Shown in pieces: positions 24,860 through 32,589 of a DNA stretch of 64,000 nt (position 1 is the stretch's first letter; each line of letters opens with the position of its first letter). The notes under the pieces are model-generated. The model was given only the letters and a program-made list of their open reading frames with translations, searched no databases and was not told the origin of the DNA. A program made the position numbers and the translations under genes. Source of the stretch: CAYXDO01 sp964463485 (GTDB taxonomy: Bacteria > Myxococcota > Kuafuiibacteriia > Kuafuiibacteriales > Kuafuiibacteriaceae); contig CAYXDO010000047.1 of NCBI GenBank assembly GCA_964463485.1, forward strand, positions 4,969-68,968, written 5' to 3'.

Positions 24860-26670
24860 TCCGTCACTTCGTCCTTTCGCAGCGGCTTGGCCGCCCCCGC
24901 GTCGACCGACGGCTTTGGCTCCGGCAGAGCGGGCGCCGTTTCGACGACGGGATTGTCGGCCTCCGAACCGCCGAGCTTGCTCGGGGGTCGTTTCGTGATT
25001 TGAGGCTTGGAGTCCGTCGGTTTGATCTCCGTCGGTTTGATCTCCGTCGGCTTCGTCTCCGGTGTTTTGACGTCCAACGGATTCGGAGCGACCGGCTTGG
25101 GTGGAGGGTCCGCGACGCCCGGCGCCAGCTTCCGAAAGGCTTGCGGCGCCTGCGAATCTACGATCACCGACTCGTTTCGATACCCTTCCTTGCGCAACAC
25201 GAGCGTCCGTCGTGCGCCCGGCTCGACCGGGACGTTGATCGGCGTCTCTCCGAGCTTCGTGGCGTCCTCGTAAACGTCGGCGCCTTGCGGGTCGGTGGAC
25301 AGCATGACCCAGGCGAGCGCCGCGGGCGGAGGCTTCGACGTGTCGAGCCTCGCGGTCTGCACGAGCCCTGCGTCTACAGGTTGCATCGGTTCGACTGCCT
25401 TGGAGTCGCCTCGCACGACGGGAAGAGCGATCGCCGCCACCACGACGGTGACCGCGACGCCAATCGCAACGGGCAGCGCTCGGCTCTTGGGTGCTCGCGC
25501 CGCGATCCGAGCCGCGGGGCGAGGCAAGGCAGGTGTGGACATCGGCCGATCCACCGGCGTGATTCGATTGAGCGGAGTCATTCGATCGCCGACGATCACG
25601 GGCCTGACGAGCTCGCGCGCCGAAGTGCTGCGCGGCTCAGGGACCGCCACCTGCGGCGCCGCGGGAGTCGGTGAGCCGTATAACTTTGCCGCGCTCGGCG
25701 CGCGCGAGGCCACGATCGGCTTGGGCAAGTTCGTCTCTCCCGAGACGTCCGACGGGAGGTCCGTGGGCACGAACGGCGTGTTGGCTTTGACGGCGGAGCT
25801 CGTGCCGGACATGCCGAGCCGCGCTCCCGCTCCGCGCTGAAGGAGCCCCTCGAGGGTCTCTCGGATCTCGGCGAGGCCCGGTCGGTCTTCAGGCTCGAGG
25901 GAGATGCAGCGCCGAATCAAGAACGCGAGCGACGCACCCTCTTCGCCGGGAATGTCTACGGACGGTAAGTCGAGCCCCGAGACCTTCTGCTTGAACACCT
26001 CTTGGTTCGGGCCTTCGAACAGCCGCCGCCCCGTCAGCATCTCGAAGAGGATCTCGCCCACCGCGTACACGTCGGAGGCCGGCGACACGGGCGCGCCGAA
26101 GACTTGCTCGGGAGACATATACGCAGGCGTGCCCACCACGGCGCCGGCCTGCGTGCGGTGCTCGACGTGCGTTCGCTCGAACTTCGCGATCCCGAAGTCG
26201 AGGATCTTGAGGCTTGGCACGGCCGACCAGTCCGATCCGGGCGGAGCGATCACGAAGATGTTCTCCGGCTTCAAATCGCGATGGACTACGCCGACCTTGT
26301 GCACCGCCTCGAGCGCCCGACTCAGCTGCACGCCGCCGTTCAGAGCCTGCGTGCCGCTCACCTGGCGTTCGAACACCATCTGGCTCAGCGAGCGGCCTTC
26401 GAGGAGCTCCATCACGTACGCGACGCGACGCGGCGCCTCGAGCACGATGAAGTCGAAGATGTCGATGATGTTCGGGTTGCGGATCTCGTTGACGATCTTG
26501 GCCTCGTGAAAAAACCGAGAGACGTAGCTGTGATCGGTGGCGAGCTCGTCGTTCAGGAGCTTGATCGCGGCGGGCCGGCCGAGGAGGGCGTGCCGGGCCC
26601 GAAAGACCCGTCCCATCCCGCCCACTCCGATCTCCTGTTCGAGGAGATACGAGCCGAGCTGCTCAGCCAC
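24853..26670 (-). CDS. Hanks-type Ser/Thr protein kinase with PEGA domain
   Basis: A 605-aa membrane kinase. The N-terminal kinase domain shows the glycine loop IGVGGMGRVF, the catalytic Lys (AAIKLL, K37), HRDLKPEN (H130-N137), DFG (D158) and the GTPAYMSPEQ activation segment, so it should be active. A membrane helix at about 399-418 leads to a periplasmic PEGA-type domain (WVMLSTDPQGADVYEDATKL, about 454-505). The tail has PTEIK repeats from a 15-bp DNA repeat. It starts at GTG 26670, 60 bases after the vWA/beta-propeller gene on the same strand, and so may signal to or from the MoxR system. Substrates are not evident. Confidence 0.9.
   Translation of the reverse strand: MAEQLGSYLLEQEIGVGGMGRVFRARHALLGRPAAIKLLNDELATDHSYVSRFFHEAKIVNEIRNPNIIDIFDFIVLEAPRRVAYVMELLEGRSLSQMVFERQVSGTQALNGGVQLSRALEAVHKVGVVHRDLKPENIFVIAPPGSDWSAVPSLKILDFGIAKFERTHVEHRTQAGAVVGTPAYMSPEQVFGAPVSPASDVYAVGEILFEMLTGRRLFEGPNQEVFKQKVSGLDLPSVDIPGEEGASLAFLIRRCISLEPEDRPGLAEIRETLEGLLQRGAGARLGMSGTSSAVKANTPFVPTDLPSDVSGETNLPKPIVASRAPSAAKLYGSPTPAAPQVAVPEPRSTSARELVRPVIVGDRMTPLNRITPVDRPMSTPALPRPAARIAARAPKSRALPVAIGVAVTVVVAAIALPVVRGDSKAVEPMQPVDAGLVQTARLDTSKPPPAALAWVMLSTDPQGADVYEDATKLGETPINVPVEPGARRTLVLRKEGYRNESVIVDSQAPQAFRKLAPGVADPPPKPVAPNPLDVKTPETKPTEIKPTEIKPTDSKPQITKRPPSKLGGSEADNPVVETAPALPEPKPSVDAGAAKPLRKDEVTEW
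25016..25060. repeat. 15-bp tandem repeat in kinase tail
   Basis: GTCGGTTTGATCTCC occurs twice exactly (25016-25030, 25031-25045), with a third degenerate copy to 25060. Read on the minus strand the units code for Lys-Pro-Thr-Glu-Ile steps in the periplasmic tail. Confidence 0.8.
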
Positions 26671-26730
26671 TGCGAGGGAATATCACAAACCGAAACGCGT
26701 GCGGTCCATGCCCGGGTTCCCCTTCATTTT

Positions 26731-28572
26731 TCAGACTTTGAGGCGCGTGTCCCCTAGGCGCCCGCGAAGACGGAGCGTGAGCTGGCCTTTTCCGAGGTCG
26801 AACACACAGACCTCCGCGTCGGCCGTCGTGAACGCGAGCTCGCCATACATCCCGCTGACCGAGACCTGCGCGACCTTCGAGCGCGACCTATGAAGCACGG
26901 CGGACTCCTCCATCCCGGCGATCGAAATCGCCGTTCGGTCGTCATCGAGGAGGATCAATCCCGGCGCGCGTTCCTTTGGCGTGCGCGCGATCCCGACGAC
27001 GACGGTCCCGCTCGGCGCCACCAGAACTTGTTCCCGATGCGCAGAGCTGACTCGAAAGGTCGACGCGTTCAGTTGAGCTGCGATGAGGTCCATACCTTCC
27101 CCCGAGCGGCCGAAGAACACGCATCCAGCCGACCGCGGCAGAACCTCCGGAATCGAAGCGACGCCGACATCGAGAGCCGGATCGACCAGCGCCGGCGCGC
27201 TCCCTCGAAACGAGACCGGACCCAGCGTGGGATCGTACAAGAACAAGCCGTCGCCGCTCCCTTCGACGCGACCCGCAAACAGGAGGCGTCCGCGCACGAA
27301 CGAAGCCCCTCGCACGTCACGCGCGACCACCGCCGGATCGGGAAAGGCGCGCGCGACGAGCACGAGCCTCCGCTGTTCATCGACGAAGGCCACGCTCTGC
27401 GCCGTGCGCCGCTCGTTGTCGACGACCCACAACGGCCGCAGCTCCGCGGGCCCCGGCGGGGCCTGGAAGAATCCCAACCACTCGACGGGAGGCGCGACCC
27501 GTCCGCCGCGCTTGCCGTGTTCGACGAGCACCAGATCGGGACCGCGTCGCGTCAGCAACACGACGTGCCCGCGGCTCCACGAAGCCGCGTACGCCTCCTG
27601 ACCTTTGGCCGGTCGAAAGACGAGCGGCGGCGGCACCGTGGCGCGGATCGAGCCTGGGATCACGATCGCCGCGACTCGCCCGTCTGCGAGGCCGACGAGG
27701 AGCCGTCGTTCGAAACCGAAGATCGGCGCGATCGAAGGATCGACGTCGACCTGGACGCTCGGCGTGACGTGCGCGGGCACACCAAAGGGATCACGAAGCA
27801 ACCGAACCGTGTCCTCGGACGAGGGCAGGGCGAGGTCTATCCAATCGGAGGCAGCCTTCTGCGGCCGTAGCACACGCGCGCGCACCGAAGGCTTCGCGGG
27901 ATCCCAACCGTCGCCGAGCTCGAGCGAGGACGCGACCTCGAAGTCTCCGCCGCGCGCGAGCTCGACGATCGTGTGACCTCCAATGATCCAGATGTCGTCC
28001 GGAGCTTTCGGTTCGAGCAACTGGCTCCACCGCCGCAGCTGATCCGTCGAAGGGGGCTCGGAGGTGCGCGACTCGAGCACCCGGCGAATCGAGGCGGGCG
28101 AGATCTCGGTGATGATCCCGAAGCGGGAGTCTTGAAACACGGCGAACGCAAATGGGACCTTGGCCTCGAGACACCGAAGCTCGAGGGCGAAGAGCGCGGC
28201 GAGGCCCACGACACGGGGCGCGCCGAGCACCTCGGGTCCGGCGTCCAACATGACCAGCGAGCGAACGACGCCGGCAGGGCGGCGCTCGGCCGGCGCGAGG
28301 TAGTTGAGCTCGCCGACGGCCGCGCGCCGCAAGAACTCCTCCTCGACCTCCATGGCGAGCGCCCACTCGGAGACCAGCAGACGCTCGGGACGACCGCGGC
28401 GCGAGATCCCTTCGAAGCCATCGGGCTCTCCGCGACCGCTGCCACCCGGGCGCGAGAGCGGGCCGATGAAACGAGAGATCCGCAGAGCCAAGGGCCCCAA
28501 GGAGAGCGCGAGCTCCGGCGGAAACATCGAGAGGACCCGATGAAACCGAGCCAACGCGCGGGGCAGCGTCAC
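26731..28572 (-). CDS. vWA-like / beta-propeller protein of a MoxR ternary system
   Basis: A 613-aa cytoplasmic protein. After a helical N-terminus (about 1-100) comes a vWA-like Rossmann domain (about 104-260) starting RSLVMLDAGPEVLG, where Asp110-x-Gly-x-Glu stands at the MIDAS position instead of DxSxS. Later short blades such as DRLGRV-like turns and strings of SFVRGRLLFAGRVEG and LFLYDPTLGPV form a C-terminal beta-propeller. The pair of domains matches the vWA-bpX component of MoxR-vWA-beta-propeller systems. The start is GTG 28572, which overlaps the stop of the 130-aa gene by four bases (GTGA). With an altered MIDAS, metal binding may be weak. It probably presents substrates to the MoxR ATPase. 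Confidence 0.65.
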   Translation of the reverse strand: MTLPRALARFHRVLSMFPPELALSLGPLALRISRFIGPLSRPGGSGRGEPDGFEGISRRGRPERLLVSEWALAMEVEEEFLRRAAVGELNYLAPAERRPAGVVRSLVMLDAGPEVLGAPRVVGLAALFALELRCLEAKVPFAFAVFQDSRFGIITEISPASIRRVLESRTSEPPSTDQLRRWSQLLEPKAPDDIWIIGGHTIVELARGGDFEVASSLELGDGWDPAKPSVRARVLRPQKAASDWIDLALPSSEDTVRLLRDPFGVPAHVTPSVQVDVDPSIAPIFGFERRLLVGLADGRVAAIVIPGSIRATVPPPLVFRPAKGQEAYAASWSRGHVVLLTRRGPDLVLVEHGKRGGRVAPPVEWLGFFQAPPGPAELRPLWVVDNERRTAQSVAFVDEQRRLVLVARAFPDPAVVARDVRGASFVRGRLLFAGRVEGSGDGLFLYDPTLGPVSFRGSAPALVDPALDVGVASIPEVLPRSAGCVFFGRSGEGMDLIAAQLNASTFRVSSAHREQVLVAPSGTVVVGIARTPKERAPGLILLDDDRTAISIAGMEESAVLHRSRSKVAQVSVSGMYGELAFTTADAEVCVFDLGKGQLTLRLRGRLGDTRLKV

Positions 28573-28961
28573 GACGGAGCCTCGAGCTTCGAGCGAGACA
28601 GCGGTCGAGCGGCAGCGACCGAGACGGTCAACGCGGGACTGGGACAGACCAAGATCGGAGCGCTCAGCGAACGAGCGAGCACTGCGGCCTCGAGCACCTC
28701 CACGGGAAGCTCTGGAGCCAACGCGGTGGGAAGCAAGAGCGACGGCGCTCGCGCATCGCGACCGAAGTAGAGAACCCCGTCGACCCAGGGGAGCTCGCTC
28801 CCGAGGAGAATGAGCACACGCTCGTCTCCCACGCCGAGAAGGCGATCGAACGAATCGGAGCGAAGGAGCTTCCTGCGGAGGCGGCGCGCCACCTCATCGA
28901 AGGCCAACAGCGCGCGCGGCTCGAGGGGCTCCAGGCGATCAACCCAACGAAACGAGATCAC
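28569..28961 (-). CDS. Small component of the MoxR ternary operon (bpX5-like)
   Basis: A 130-aa protein without signal or membrane segments, lying between the MoxR and vWA/propeller genes with GTGA overlaps at both ends. The start is therefore GTG 28961; the longer open frame up to 29540 is a shadow of the MoxR gene. It shows a FRWVDRLEPLEPRALLAFDE start, a SDSFDRLLGVGDERVLILLG strand and a GVLYFGRDARAPSLLLPTAL segment with hydrophobic strands. Its size and place fit the small accessory domain (bpX5 type) of these systems, but I cannot name residues that prove it. A role as adaptor between ATPase and vWA protein is inferred. Confidence 0.65.
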   Translation of the reverse strand: MISFRWVDRLEPLEPRALLAFDEVARRLRRKLLRSDSFDRLLGVGDERVLILLGSELPWVDGVLYFGRDARAPSLLLPTALAPELPVEVLEAAVLARSLSAPILVCPSPALTVSVAAARPLSRSKLEAPS

Positions 28962-30103
28962 CCGACGCTCCGAGGCCCGGTCTCCTCTTCCAAGTCGGAC
29001 ACGATCCGTAGCCGCAAGCTCGCGAGAGCCGCAGGGAGTGAGTGAGCCGGAAAGCCTGCGTCGATCTCGCGAGCCAGCCCCTCGAGCCTCAACAGAAAGG
29101 ACTCGTCTCGCTCGGCCGGAGCCTTCGCGTAGAGCGCGGCCCCAGCCTCCTCGAGGCGAGCCGCTCGAGCCAACAGACCTCGGCTGGCCTCGGCCGCCGC
29201 GGCAGACAAAGCGGCGTTCTCGGAGGAGGTCAACAGCGGTCGAAGGACCTCCTTCGCGATCTCTTGGTGCTCCGACGTCGGGACCGCATACACGAGCGGC
29301 CACAGATCGGCGGGGCTCGCGACCGTGCGACCCGCGAGCACCGCTGCGGCAGCCACCAGTCGCTGCGTCTTCACGGCGCGTCGGTCGGAGAGAACGACGC
29401 CTTCCTTCCTTAGTCGCCGTAGAGCGTGCGCGAGCTCCGAACGCACTTGGCCGAGATCGACTGCGGGGACCTCCCGCGCCAAACCGTCGAGCTCGGACAG
29501 AGAGATCTTCGGGCGATCGGCCTCCGCGAAGAGCTTCCACCCGCCGAGCAAGAGATCTTCCATGTTCGGATCAGGGACCGGCTCGAGAAAGACCCGAACG
29601 AGAAATCGATCGGCGAACGCGGCGAGCGACTCGTCGCTCGGGAGCGCGTTCGAAGCGCCCACGCAGACTCGAAGCGGGCACGAGATCCGAGCGCGCCCTC
29701 GACGAAACGTACGCTCGTTCAGGATCTCCAACAGCGAGTTGAGGATGGCCGTGGATCCGAGAAAGACCTCGTCGAGAAAGGCGACCTCGGCCTCGGGCAG
29801 CATGCCGCTCGTCTCTGTCTCGATGATCCCCTCTTTGAGCTTGCGCAGATCGACCGGTCCGAAGATTTCACTCGGCTCGGTGAAGCGGCCGAGCAGGTAC
29901 TCGAAGTAGACGCCGCCCAACGCCGCAGCGACGCGACGAACCGCATGGCTCTTGGCCGTGCCGGGCGGCCCGATCACCAGCAGGTGCTCGCGAGCTACGG
30001 CCGCAAGGCCGACAAGCTCCACGAGGATCTCACGCTCGACGAGACCCTCGGCCGCGCCCGAGAGCGCAGCGCGAAAGACCGAGGCGGTTTCGGACAGGGC
30101 CAC
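28958..30103 (-). CDS. MoxR-family AAA+ ATPase
   Basis: A 381-aa AAA+ ATPase of the MoxR branch. Walker A is VIGPPGTAKSH (about 43-53) and Walker B is VAFLDEVFLG (about 107-116). ARISCPLRVCVGASNALPSD holds sensor 1, and DRFLVRVF carries the arginine finger. The helical C-terminal lid (about 200-300) is complete and is followed by a coiled tail. MoxR proteins work with vWA partners as metal-ion or protein-remodelling chaperones. The start is GTG 30103; no ATG fits. It is the first gene of the operon and its stop overlaps the next GTG. It is the energy module of the ternary system. Confidence 0.85.
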   Translation of the reverse strand: MALSETASVFRAALSGAAEGLVEREILVELVGLAAVAREHLLVIGPPGTAKSHAVRRVAAALGGVYFEYLLGRFTEPSEIFGPVDLRKLKEGIIETETSGMLPEAEVAFLDEVFLGSTAILNSLLEILNERTFRRGRARISCPLRVCVGASNALPSDESLAAFADRFLVRVFLEPVPDPNMEDLLLGGWKLFAEADRPKISLSELDGLAREVPAVDLGQVRSELAHALRRLRKEGVVLSDRRAVKTQRLVAAAAVLAGRTVASPADLWPLVYAVPTSEHQEIAKEVLRPLLTSSENAALSAAAAEASRGLLARAARLEEAGAALYAKAPAERDESFLLRLEGLAREIDAGFPAHSLPAALASLRLRIVSDLEEETGPRSVG

Positions 30104-30188
30104 GAGGACGCATGATGCACCAGGTCCTCCCCGGACAATCTGCGTTTTTTGTTTTCCGGCGGGCGGCCTGCGGCGACGAACACGCTGA

Positions 30189-30201
30189 GCAGAAATTCTG
30201 C
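30189..30201. promoter_or_regulatory. Perfect 13-bp palindrome upstream of the MoxR operon
   Basis: GCAGAA-A-TTCTGC is an exact inverted repeat about 86 bases before the MoxR GTG and after the end of the PIN remnant. It is AT-richer than the surroundings. It could be an operator for the operon or for an RHH or LexA-type repressor; no data here decide it. Confidence 0.35.
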
Positions 30202-30226
30202 GAAGGTCTTCTGTTGATCCGCACGC

Positions 30227-30382
30227 TCACCTTACGGCTAGAGGCACCCGGCTTCCGTCTTCTCGCCGCCACGTCGTTCGAAACTCTCGATCATACGTCC
30301 ACACCTTCAAGTCGCGATCGACACTCGTGGCGATCACCAGCTCGCAGAGCGCAACGAGAGGAGTCGTGTCCACGAGGATCAA
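30227..30382 (-). pseudogene. PIN-domain toxin remnant with internal deletion
   Basis: A 51-codon open frame starts with TTG, overlapping the antitoxin stop as TTGA. It begins LILVDTTPLVALCEL, the N-terminal strand of a VapC-type PIN domain with its first acidic residue, and jumps straight to VIATSVDRDLKVWTYDREF, which is the normal C-terminal end of such toxins. The middle of about 80 residues, with the other catalytic acids, is missing, while the frame is kept. PIN toxins usually have 125-140 residues, so this is an internally deleted, presumably inactive VapC-like ribonuclease. The gene order with the RHH antitoxin is conserved. It is too short to be listed by most gene finders. Confidence 0.7.
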
Positions 30383-30660
30383 GCGCCCCTCCGGAGCCTT
30401 CGAGCGATCATGTCACGGACTGCTTCACGATCCGTCGTGTCGAGCCCGGGCGGAGGAATGGATCCGTCGTCGGGGAGCTCTGCGAGGACTCGCCCGACGA
30501 GCTCGGACGGCTTCTCGGTCGAAGCGTTCGGTTTGATGCGACGCTCGTGCTCTGCTCGTATCGCCCTGCGCACGAGCCCAGAGATCGGGATCCCGGCCGC
30601 GCGGAGCTCGCGGACGCGTTTCATGTCTTCCGAGTCCAATCGCACGTTCAAGAGCGTCAC
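30379..30660 (-). CDS. Ribbon-helix-helix antitoxin-like protein
   Basis: A 93-aa protein. MTLLNVRLDSEDMKRVREL followed by GIPISGLVRRAIRAEHERR is a ribbon-helix-helix DNA-binding domain, in which the first strand inserts into DNA and two helices dimerise. The C-terminal 45 residues would normally wrap the toxin. The start is GTG 30660. It overlaps the PIN remnant by four bases, the typical layout of a vapBC-like pair, so it is likely an antitoxin left without a working partner. It may still repress its own promoter, and perhaps read into the MoxR operon lying 120 bases past the remnant; that is inference. Confidence 0.78.
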   Translation of the reverse strand: MTLLNVRLDSEDMKRVRELRAAGIPISGLVRRAIRAEHERRIKPNASTEKPSELVGRVLAELPDDGSIPPPGLDTTDREAVRDMIARRLRRGA

Positions 30661-30768
30661 GGTCCCATTGTAAAGACGTACACCACGCGGCGCGACAACT
30701 CCGGGAGGCTGCGGACCAGTTGAAGATCACTGGGGCCTGGTGGACTCTGCTCGGGCGCCGGGTGCGAC

Positions 30769-31662
30769 GTGATTGTTTCTTGGCTGGCGATCTTGTTGGC
30801 GTCCGACGTCGCGGTCTGGGCGTCCCCGAATGCTCGGGAGGTGACCGAGTTCTTGGAGCTCTTCGTGGACGCTCGATCGGTGGTGGACACCTCGACGCGC
30901 GGCCCGAGCCTGGAGGGAGCGCGCCGACGCTCCGACCTCGACGAGCCGCTCGTCGTCATCATCGATGAGCAGAAGGCGTCGCTCTCGGTATTGCGCTCCG
31001 ACGGCACGACGGTGACGCGTTCGCTCGGCGCCGACGCGATCGTGCGCTCGCCCTACACCGTCGCAGTTTCCGCGCGTGAGCTGATCGAGCTGGTGCAGGC
31101 TCGCCCGGAGCGAAAAGGGGATCGGGGCACGACGTTCGGGATCGGCGCGGCGTACGCGTCTTCGTTCGATCCTGGCGGCGGACCCAACACGTCGCAGGTC
31201 GAGCTGGCCGTGTCGATCTTGGTGCGACCGGTGAGCAAGGTCTTCGTTCGGGTCGGTCCGAGCTTTCGACTCCCGTTCGCGGTCACGCGATCGGTGGTAT
31301 TCGAAGGCAAGGGGGTAGACGTGTCCTATCGTCGGTTCGACGGCGCGTTTTCGCTGGCGGCCGGACTCGAGTCGGACGCAGCACGTGGCGCCTTGAGCCT
31401 GGGTGTAGGCGGCAGCTTCAGCGAAGCGAACGCGACAGTGAGCGGAGAGAGCGACGTGTCCGACGCGCGAATTTCGCCGGCCCTCACGTTTGAGGCCGAG
31501 CTCTCGGTGGCAGTCTGGGGGCGGCTGCAGCTGACCGCCGGCTTCGGCGCAACCTTCGTGACGCGCCCCGCGAGGTTCATCGTGGGCGAGCGCGCGGTCT
31601 TCGAAGAGGACCCCGCCCGACTCACCGCCCGAGTTGGCTTGGACTTCGAAGTGCCGGATTGA
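30769..31662 (+). CDS. Predicted outer-membrane-like protein, unknown
   Basis: A 297-aa protein with an N-terminal signal-like helix (MIVSWLAILLASDVAVWAS). The first part (about 20-115) contains LVVIIDEQKASLSVLRSDGT. From about residue 125 on there are alternating beta strands of 8-10 residues such as TFGIGAAYASSFDPGG, VELAVSILVRPVSKVFVRVG, FDGAFSLAAGLESD and ALSLGVGGSFSEA, ending in a Phe-x-Val-x pattern. This suggests an eight- to ten-strand beta-barrel in the outer membrane. The start is GTG 30769. No known family was recognised. The ECF sigma/FecR genes follow on the same strand after a 327-base gap, so co-regulation is uncertain. Confidence 0.65.
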   Translation: MIVSWLAILLASDVAVWASPNAREVTEFLELFVDARSVVDTSTRGPSLEGARRRSDLDEPLVVIIDEQKASLSVLRSDGTTVTRSLGADAIVRSPYTVAVSARELIELVQARPERKGDRGTTFGIGAAYASSFDPGGGPNTSQVELAVSILVRPVSKVFVRVGPSFRLPFAVTRSVVFEGKGVDVSYRRFDGAFSLAAGLESDAARGALSLGVGGSFSEANATVSGESDVSDARISPALTFEAELSVAVWGRLQLTAGFGATFVTRPARFIVGERAVFEEDPARLTARVGLDFEVPD

Positions 31663-31989
31663 ATCCGGACTGAATGCGCGTCCGCGCAGGCCCGTGATTG
31701 GGTGCGCGACCAAGTTGCGCGAGATGTCCAAGATCATCGCTCGTCGTTAGGAAAACCACAGAGGACGCAGGGCAGGAACGCAGAGAGCGCAGAGGATTCG
31801 TGGAGGAGAGCGCTTCGTGCCCTACGCGTTCCTTCTCGGACCGGAAGTTTCCTTCAGCGGATTTCGACCCCGTTGTGACGTACCTTCATGGACGCGCTCG
31901 GTGGCGCTCTGAGTGGCTTGTGGCCGCTCCGATTCAGCGACATCCTGCCTGTACGGAATGACTCCGTGAGCCGACCCGCGTCCGTCACG
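31663..31989. other. Intergenic gap with dispersed repeat copy A
   Basis: This 327-base stretch has no convincing gene. It contains copy A of the 97-bp dispersed element (31701-31797). The last 100 bases could be coding if the sigma factor starts at ATG 31888 rather than 31990. No clear -35/-10 pair was found. Confidence 0.6.
31701..31797 (+). repeat. Dispersed 97-bp element, copy A
   Basis: This segment aligns without gaps to the reverse complement of 58535-58631; by hand I count 14 mismatches in 97 (about 86% identity). It includes CAAGTTGCGCGA, ATCATCGCTC, AACCACAGAGGAC and GCAGGAACGC blocks. It lies in a non-coding gap. It may be a non-autonomous mobile or structured element. Confidence 0.8.
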
Positions 31990-32589
31990 ATGGATCTCGA
32001 CGAGCTCGCGGCGGCCCGCGACCGGGAACTGATCGACCTGGCCCGGCGCGGCGATCCCGATGCGCTCGAAGCCATTGCGCGCCGTGAGCTTCCGCGCGTG
32101 CAGCGGCTCCTGATCCGCCTGCTGGGGCCGCGATCCGACCACGAGGATCTCGTCCAGATCGTGTTCCTCGAGCTCTGCCGGGCGCTCCCGGGCTTTCGCG
32201 GCGAGAGCAAGCTGAGCACGTTCATCGGCGGGATCACGATCCGCGTAGCACGACGCGCGATGCGTCCGACCGCGTGGGGCCGTCGCCGCACCGAGCTTCC
32301 CGAGGACGTGGAATCTTCGGCCGCCGGGCCGGAGGCGCTCGTGTCGGCGGCTCAGGAGCTCGCTCGAGTGCAGCGGGCGCTCGAGAAGATCGCGCCGAAG
32401 AAACGCGTGGCCTTCTTGTTGTGGGCCGTCGAGGGCATGACGGTGGAAGAGATCGCCGAAGCCACGGGCGCTGGTGTCGCCGCCACGCGCTCGAGAATTT
32501 ACTACGCGCAGAAGGAGCTTCGCGCGAAGGCGGAGAGAGACCCGGCCCTCAAGGAGCTGCTCGGGAGGTCGAATGTCGGCGCCGAATGA
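31990..32589 (+). CDS. ECF-type RNA polymerase sigma factor
   Basis: A sigma-70 family factor of about 199 aa with the two ECF regions. Region 2 has DHEDLVQIVFLELCRALPGF and STFIGGITIRVARRAM, which carry the core-binding and -10 recognition helices. Region 4 has KRVAFLLWAVEGMTVEEIAE, then ATGAGVAATRSRIYYAQKEL, the -35 helix-turn-helix. The ATG at 31990 gives a typical length; an ATG at 31888 would add 34 atypical residues. The end overlaps the FecR-like gene by 17 bases, which supports a sigma factor with its membrane regulator. It should direct transcription of a small regulon, probably including its own operon and the lipoprotein genes downstream. Confidence 0.85.
   Translation: MDLDELAAARDRELIDLARRGDPDALEAIARRELPRVQRLLIRLLGPRSDHEDLVQIVFLELCRALPGFRGESKLSTFIGGITIRVARRAMRPTAWGRRRTELPEDVESSAAGPEALVSAAQELARVQRALEKIAPKKRVAFLLWAVEGMTVEEIAEATGAGVAATRSRIYYAQKELRAKAERDPALKELLGRSNVGAE

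Noticed and set aside
30227..30660. Functional VapBC toxin-antitoxin pair
   Set aside because: The PIN part lacks about 80 central residues with catalytic acids, so it is called a remnant.
30727..31737. Minus-strand frame of 336 codons starting MILDISRNL
   Set aside because: Antisense to the outer-membrane-like gene; only its first nine codons, in the dispersed element, show any conservation.
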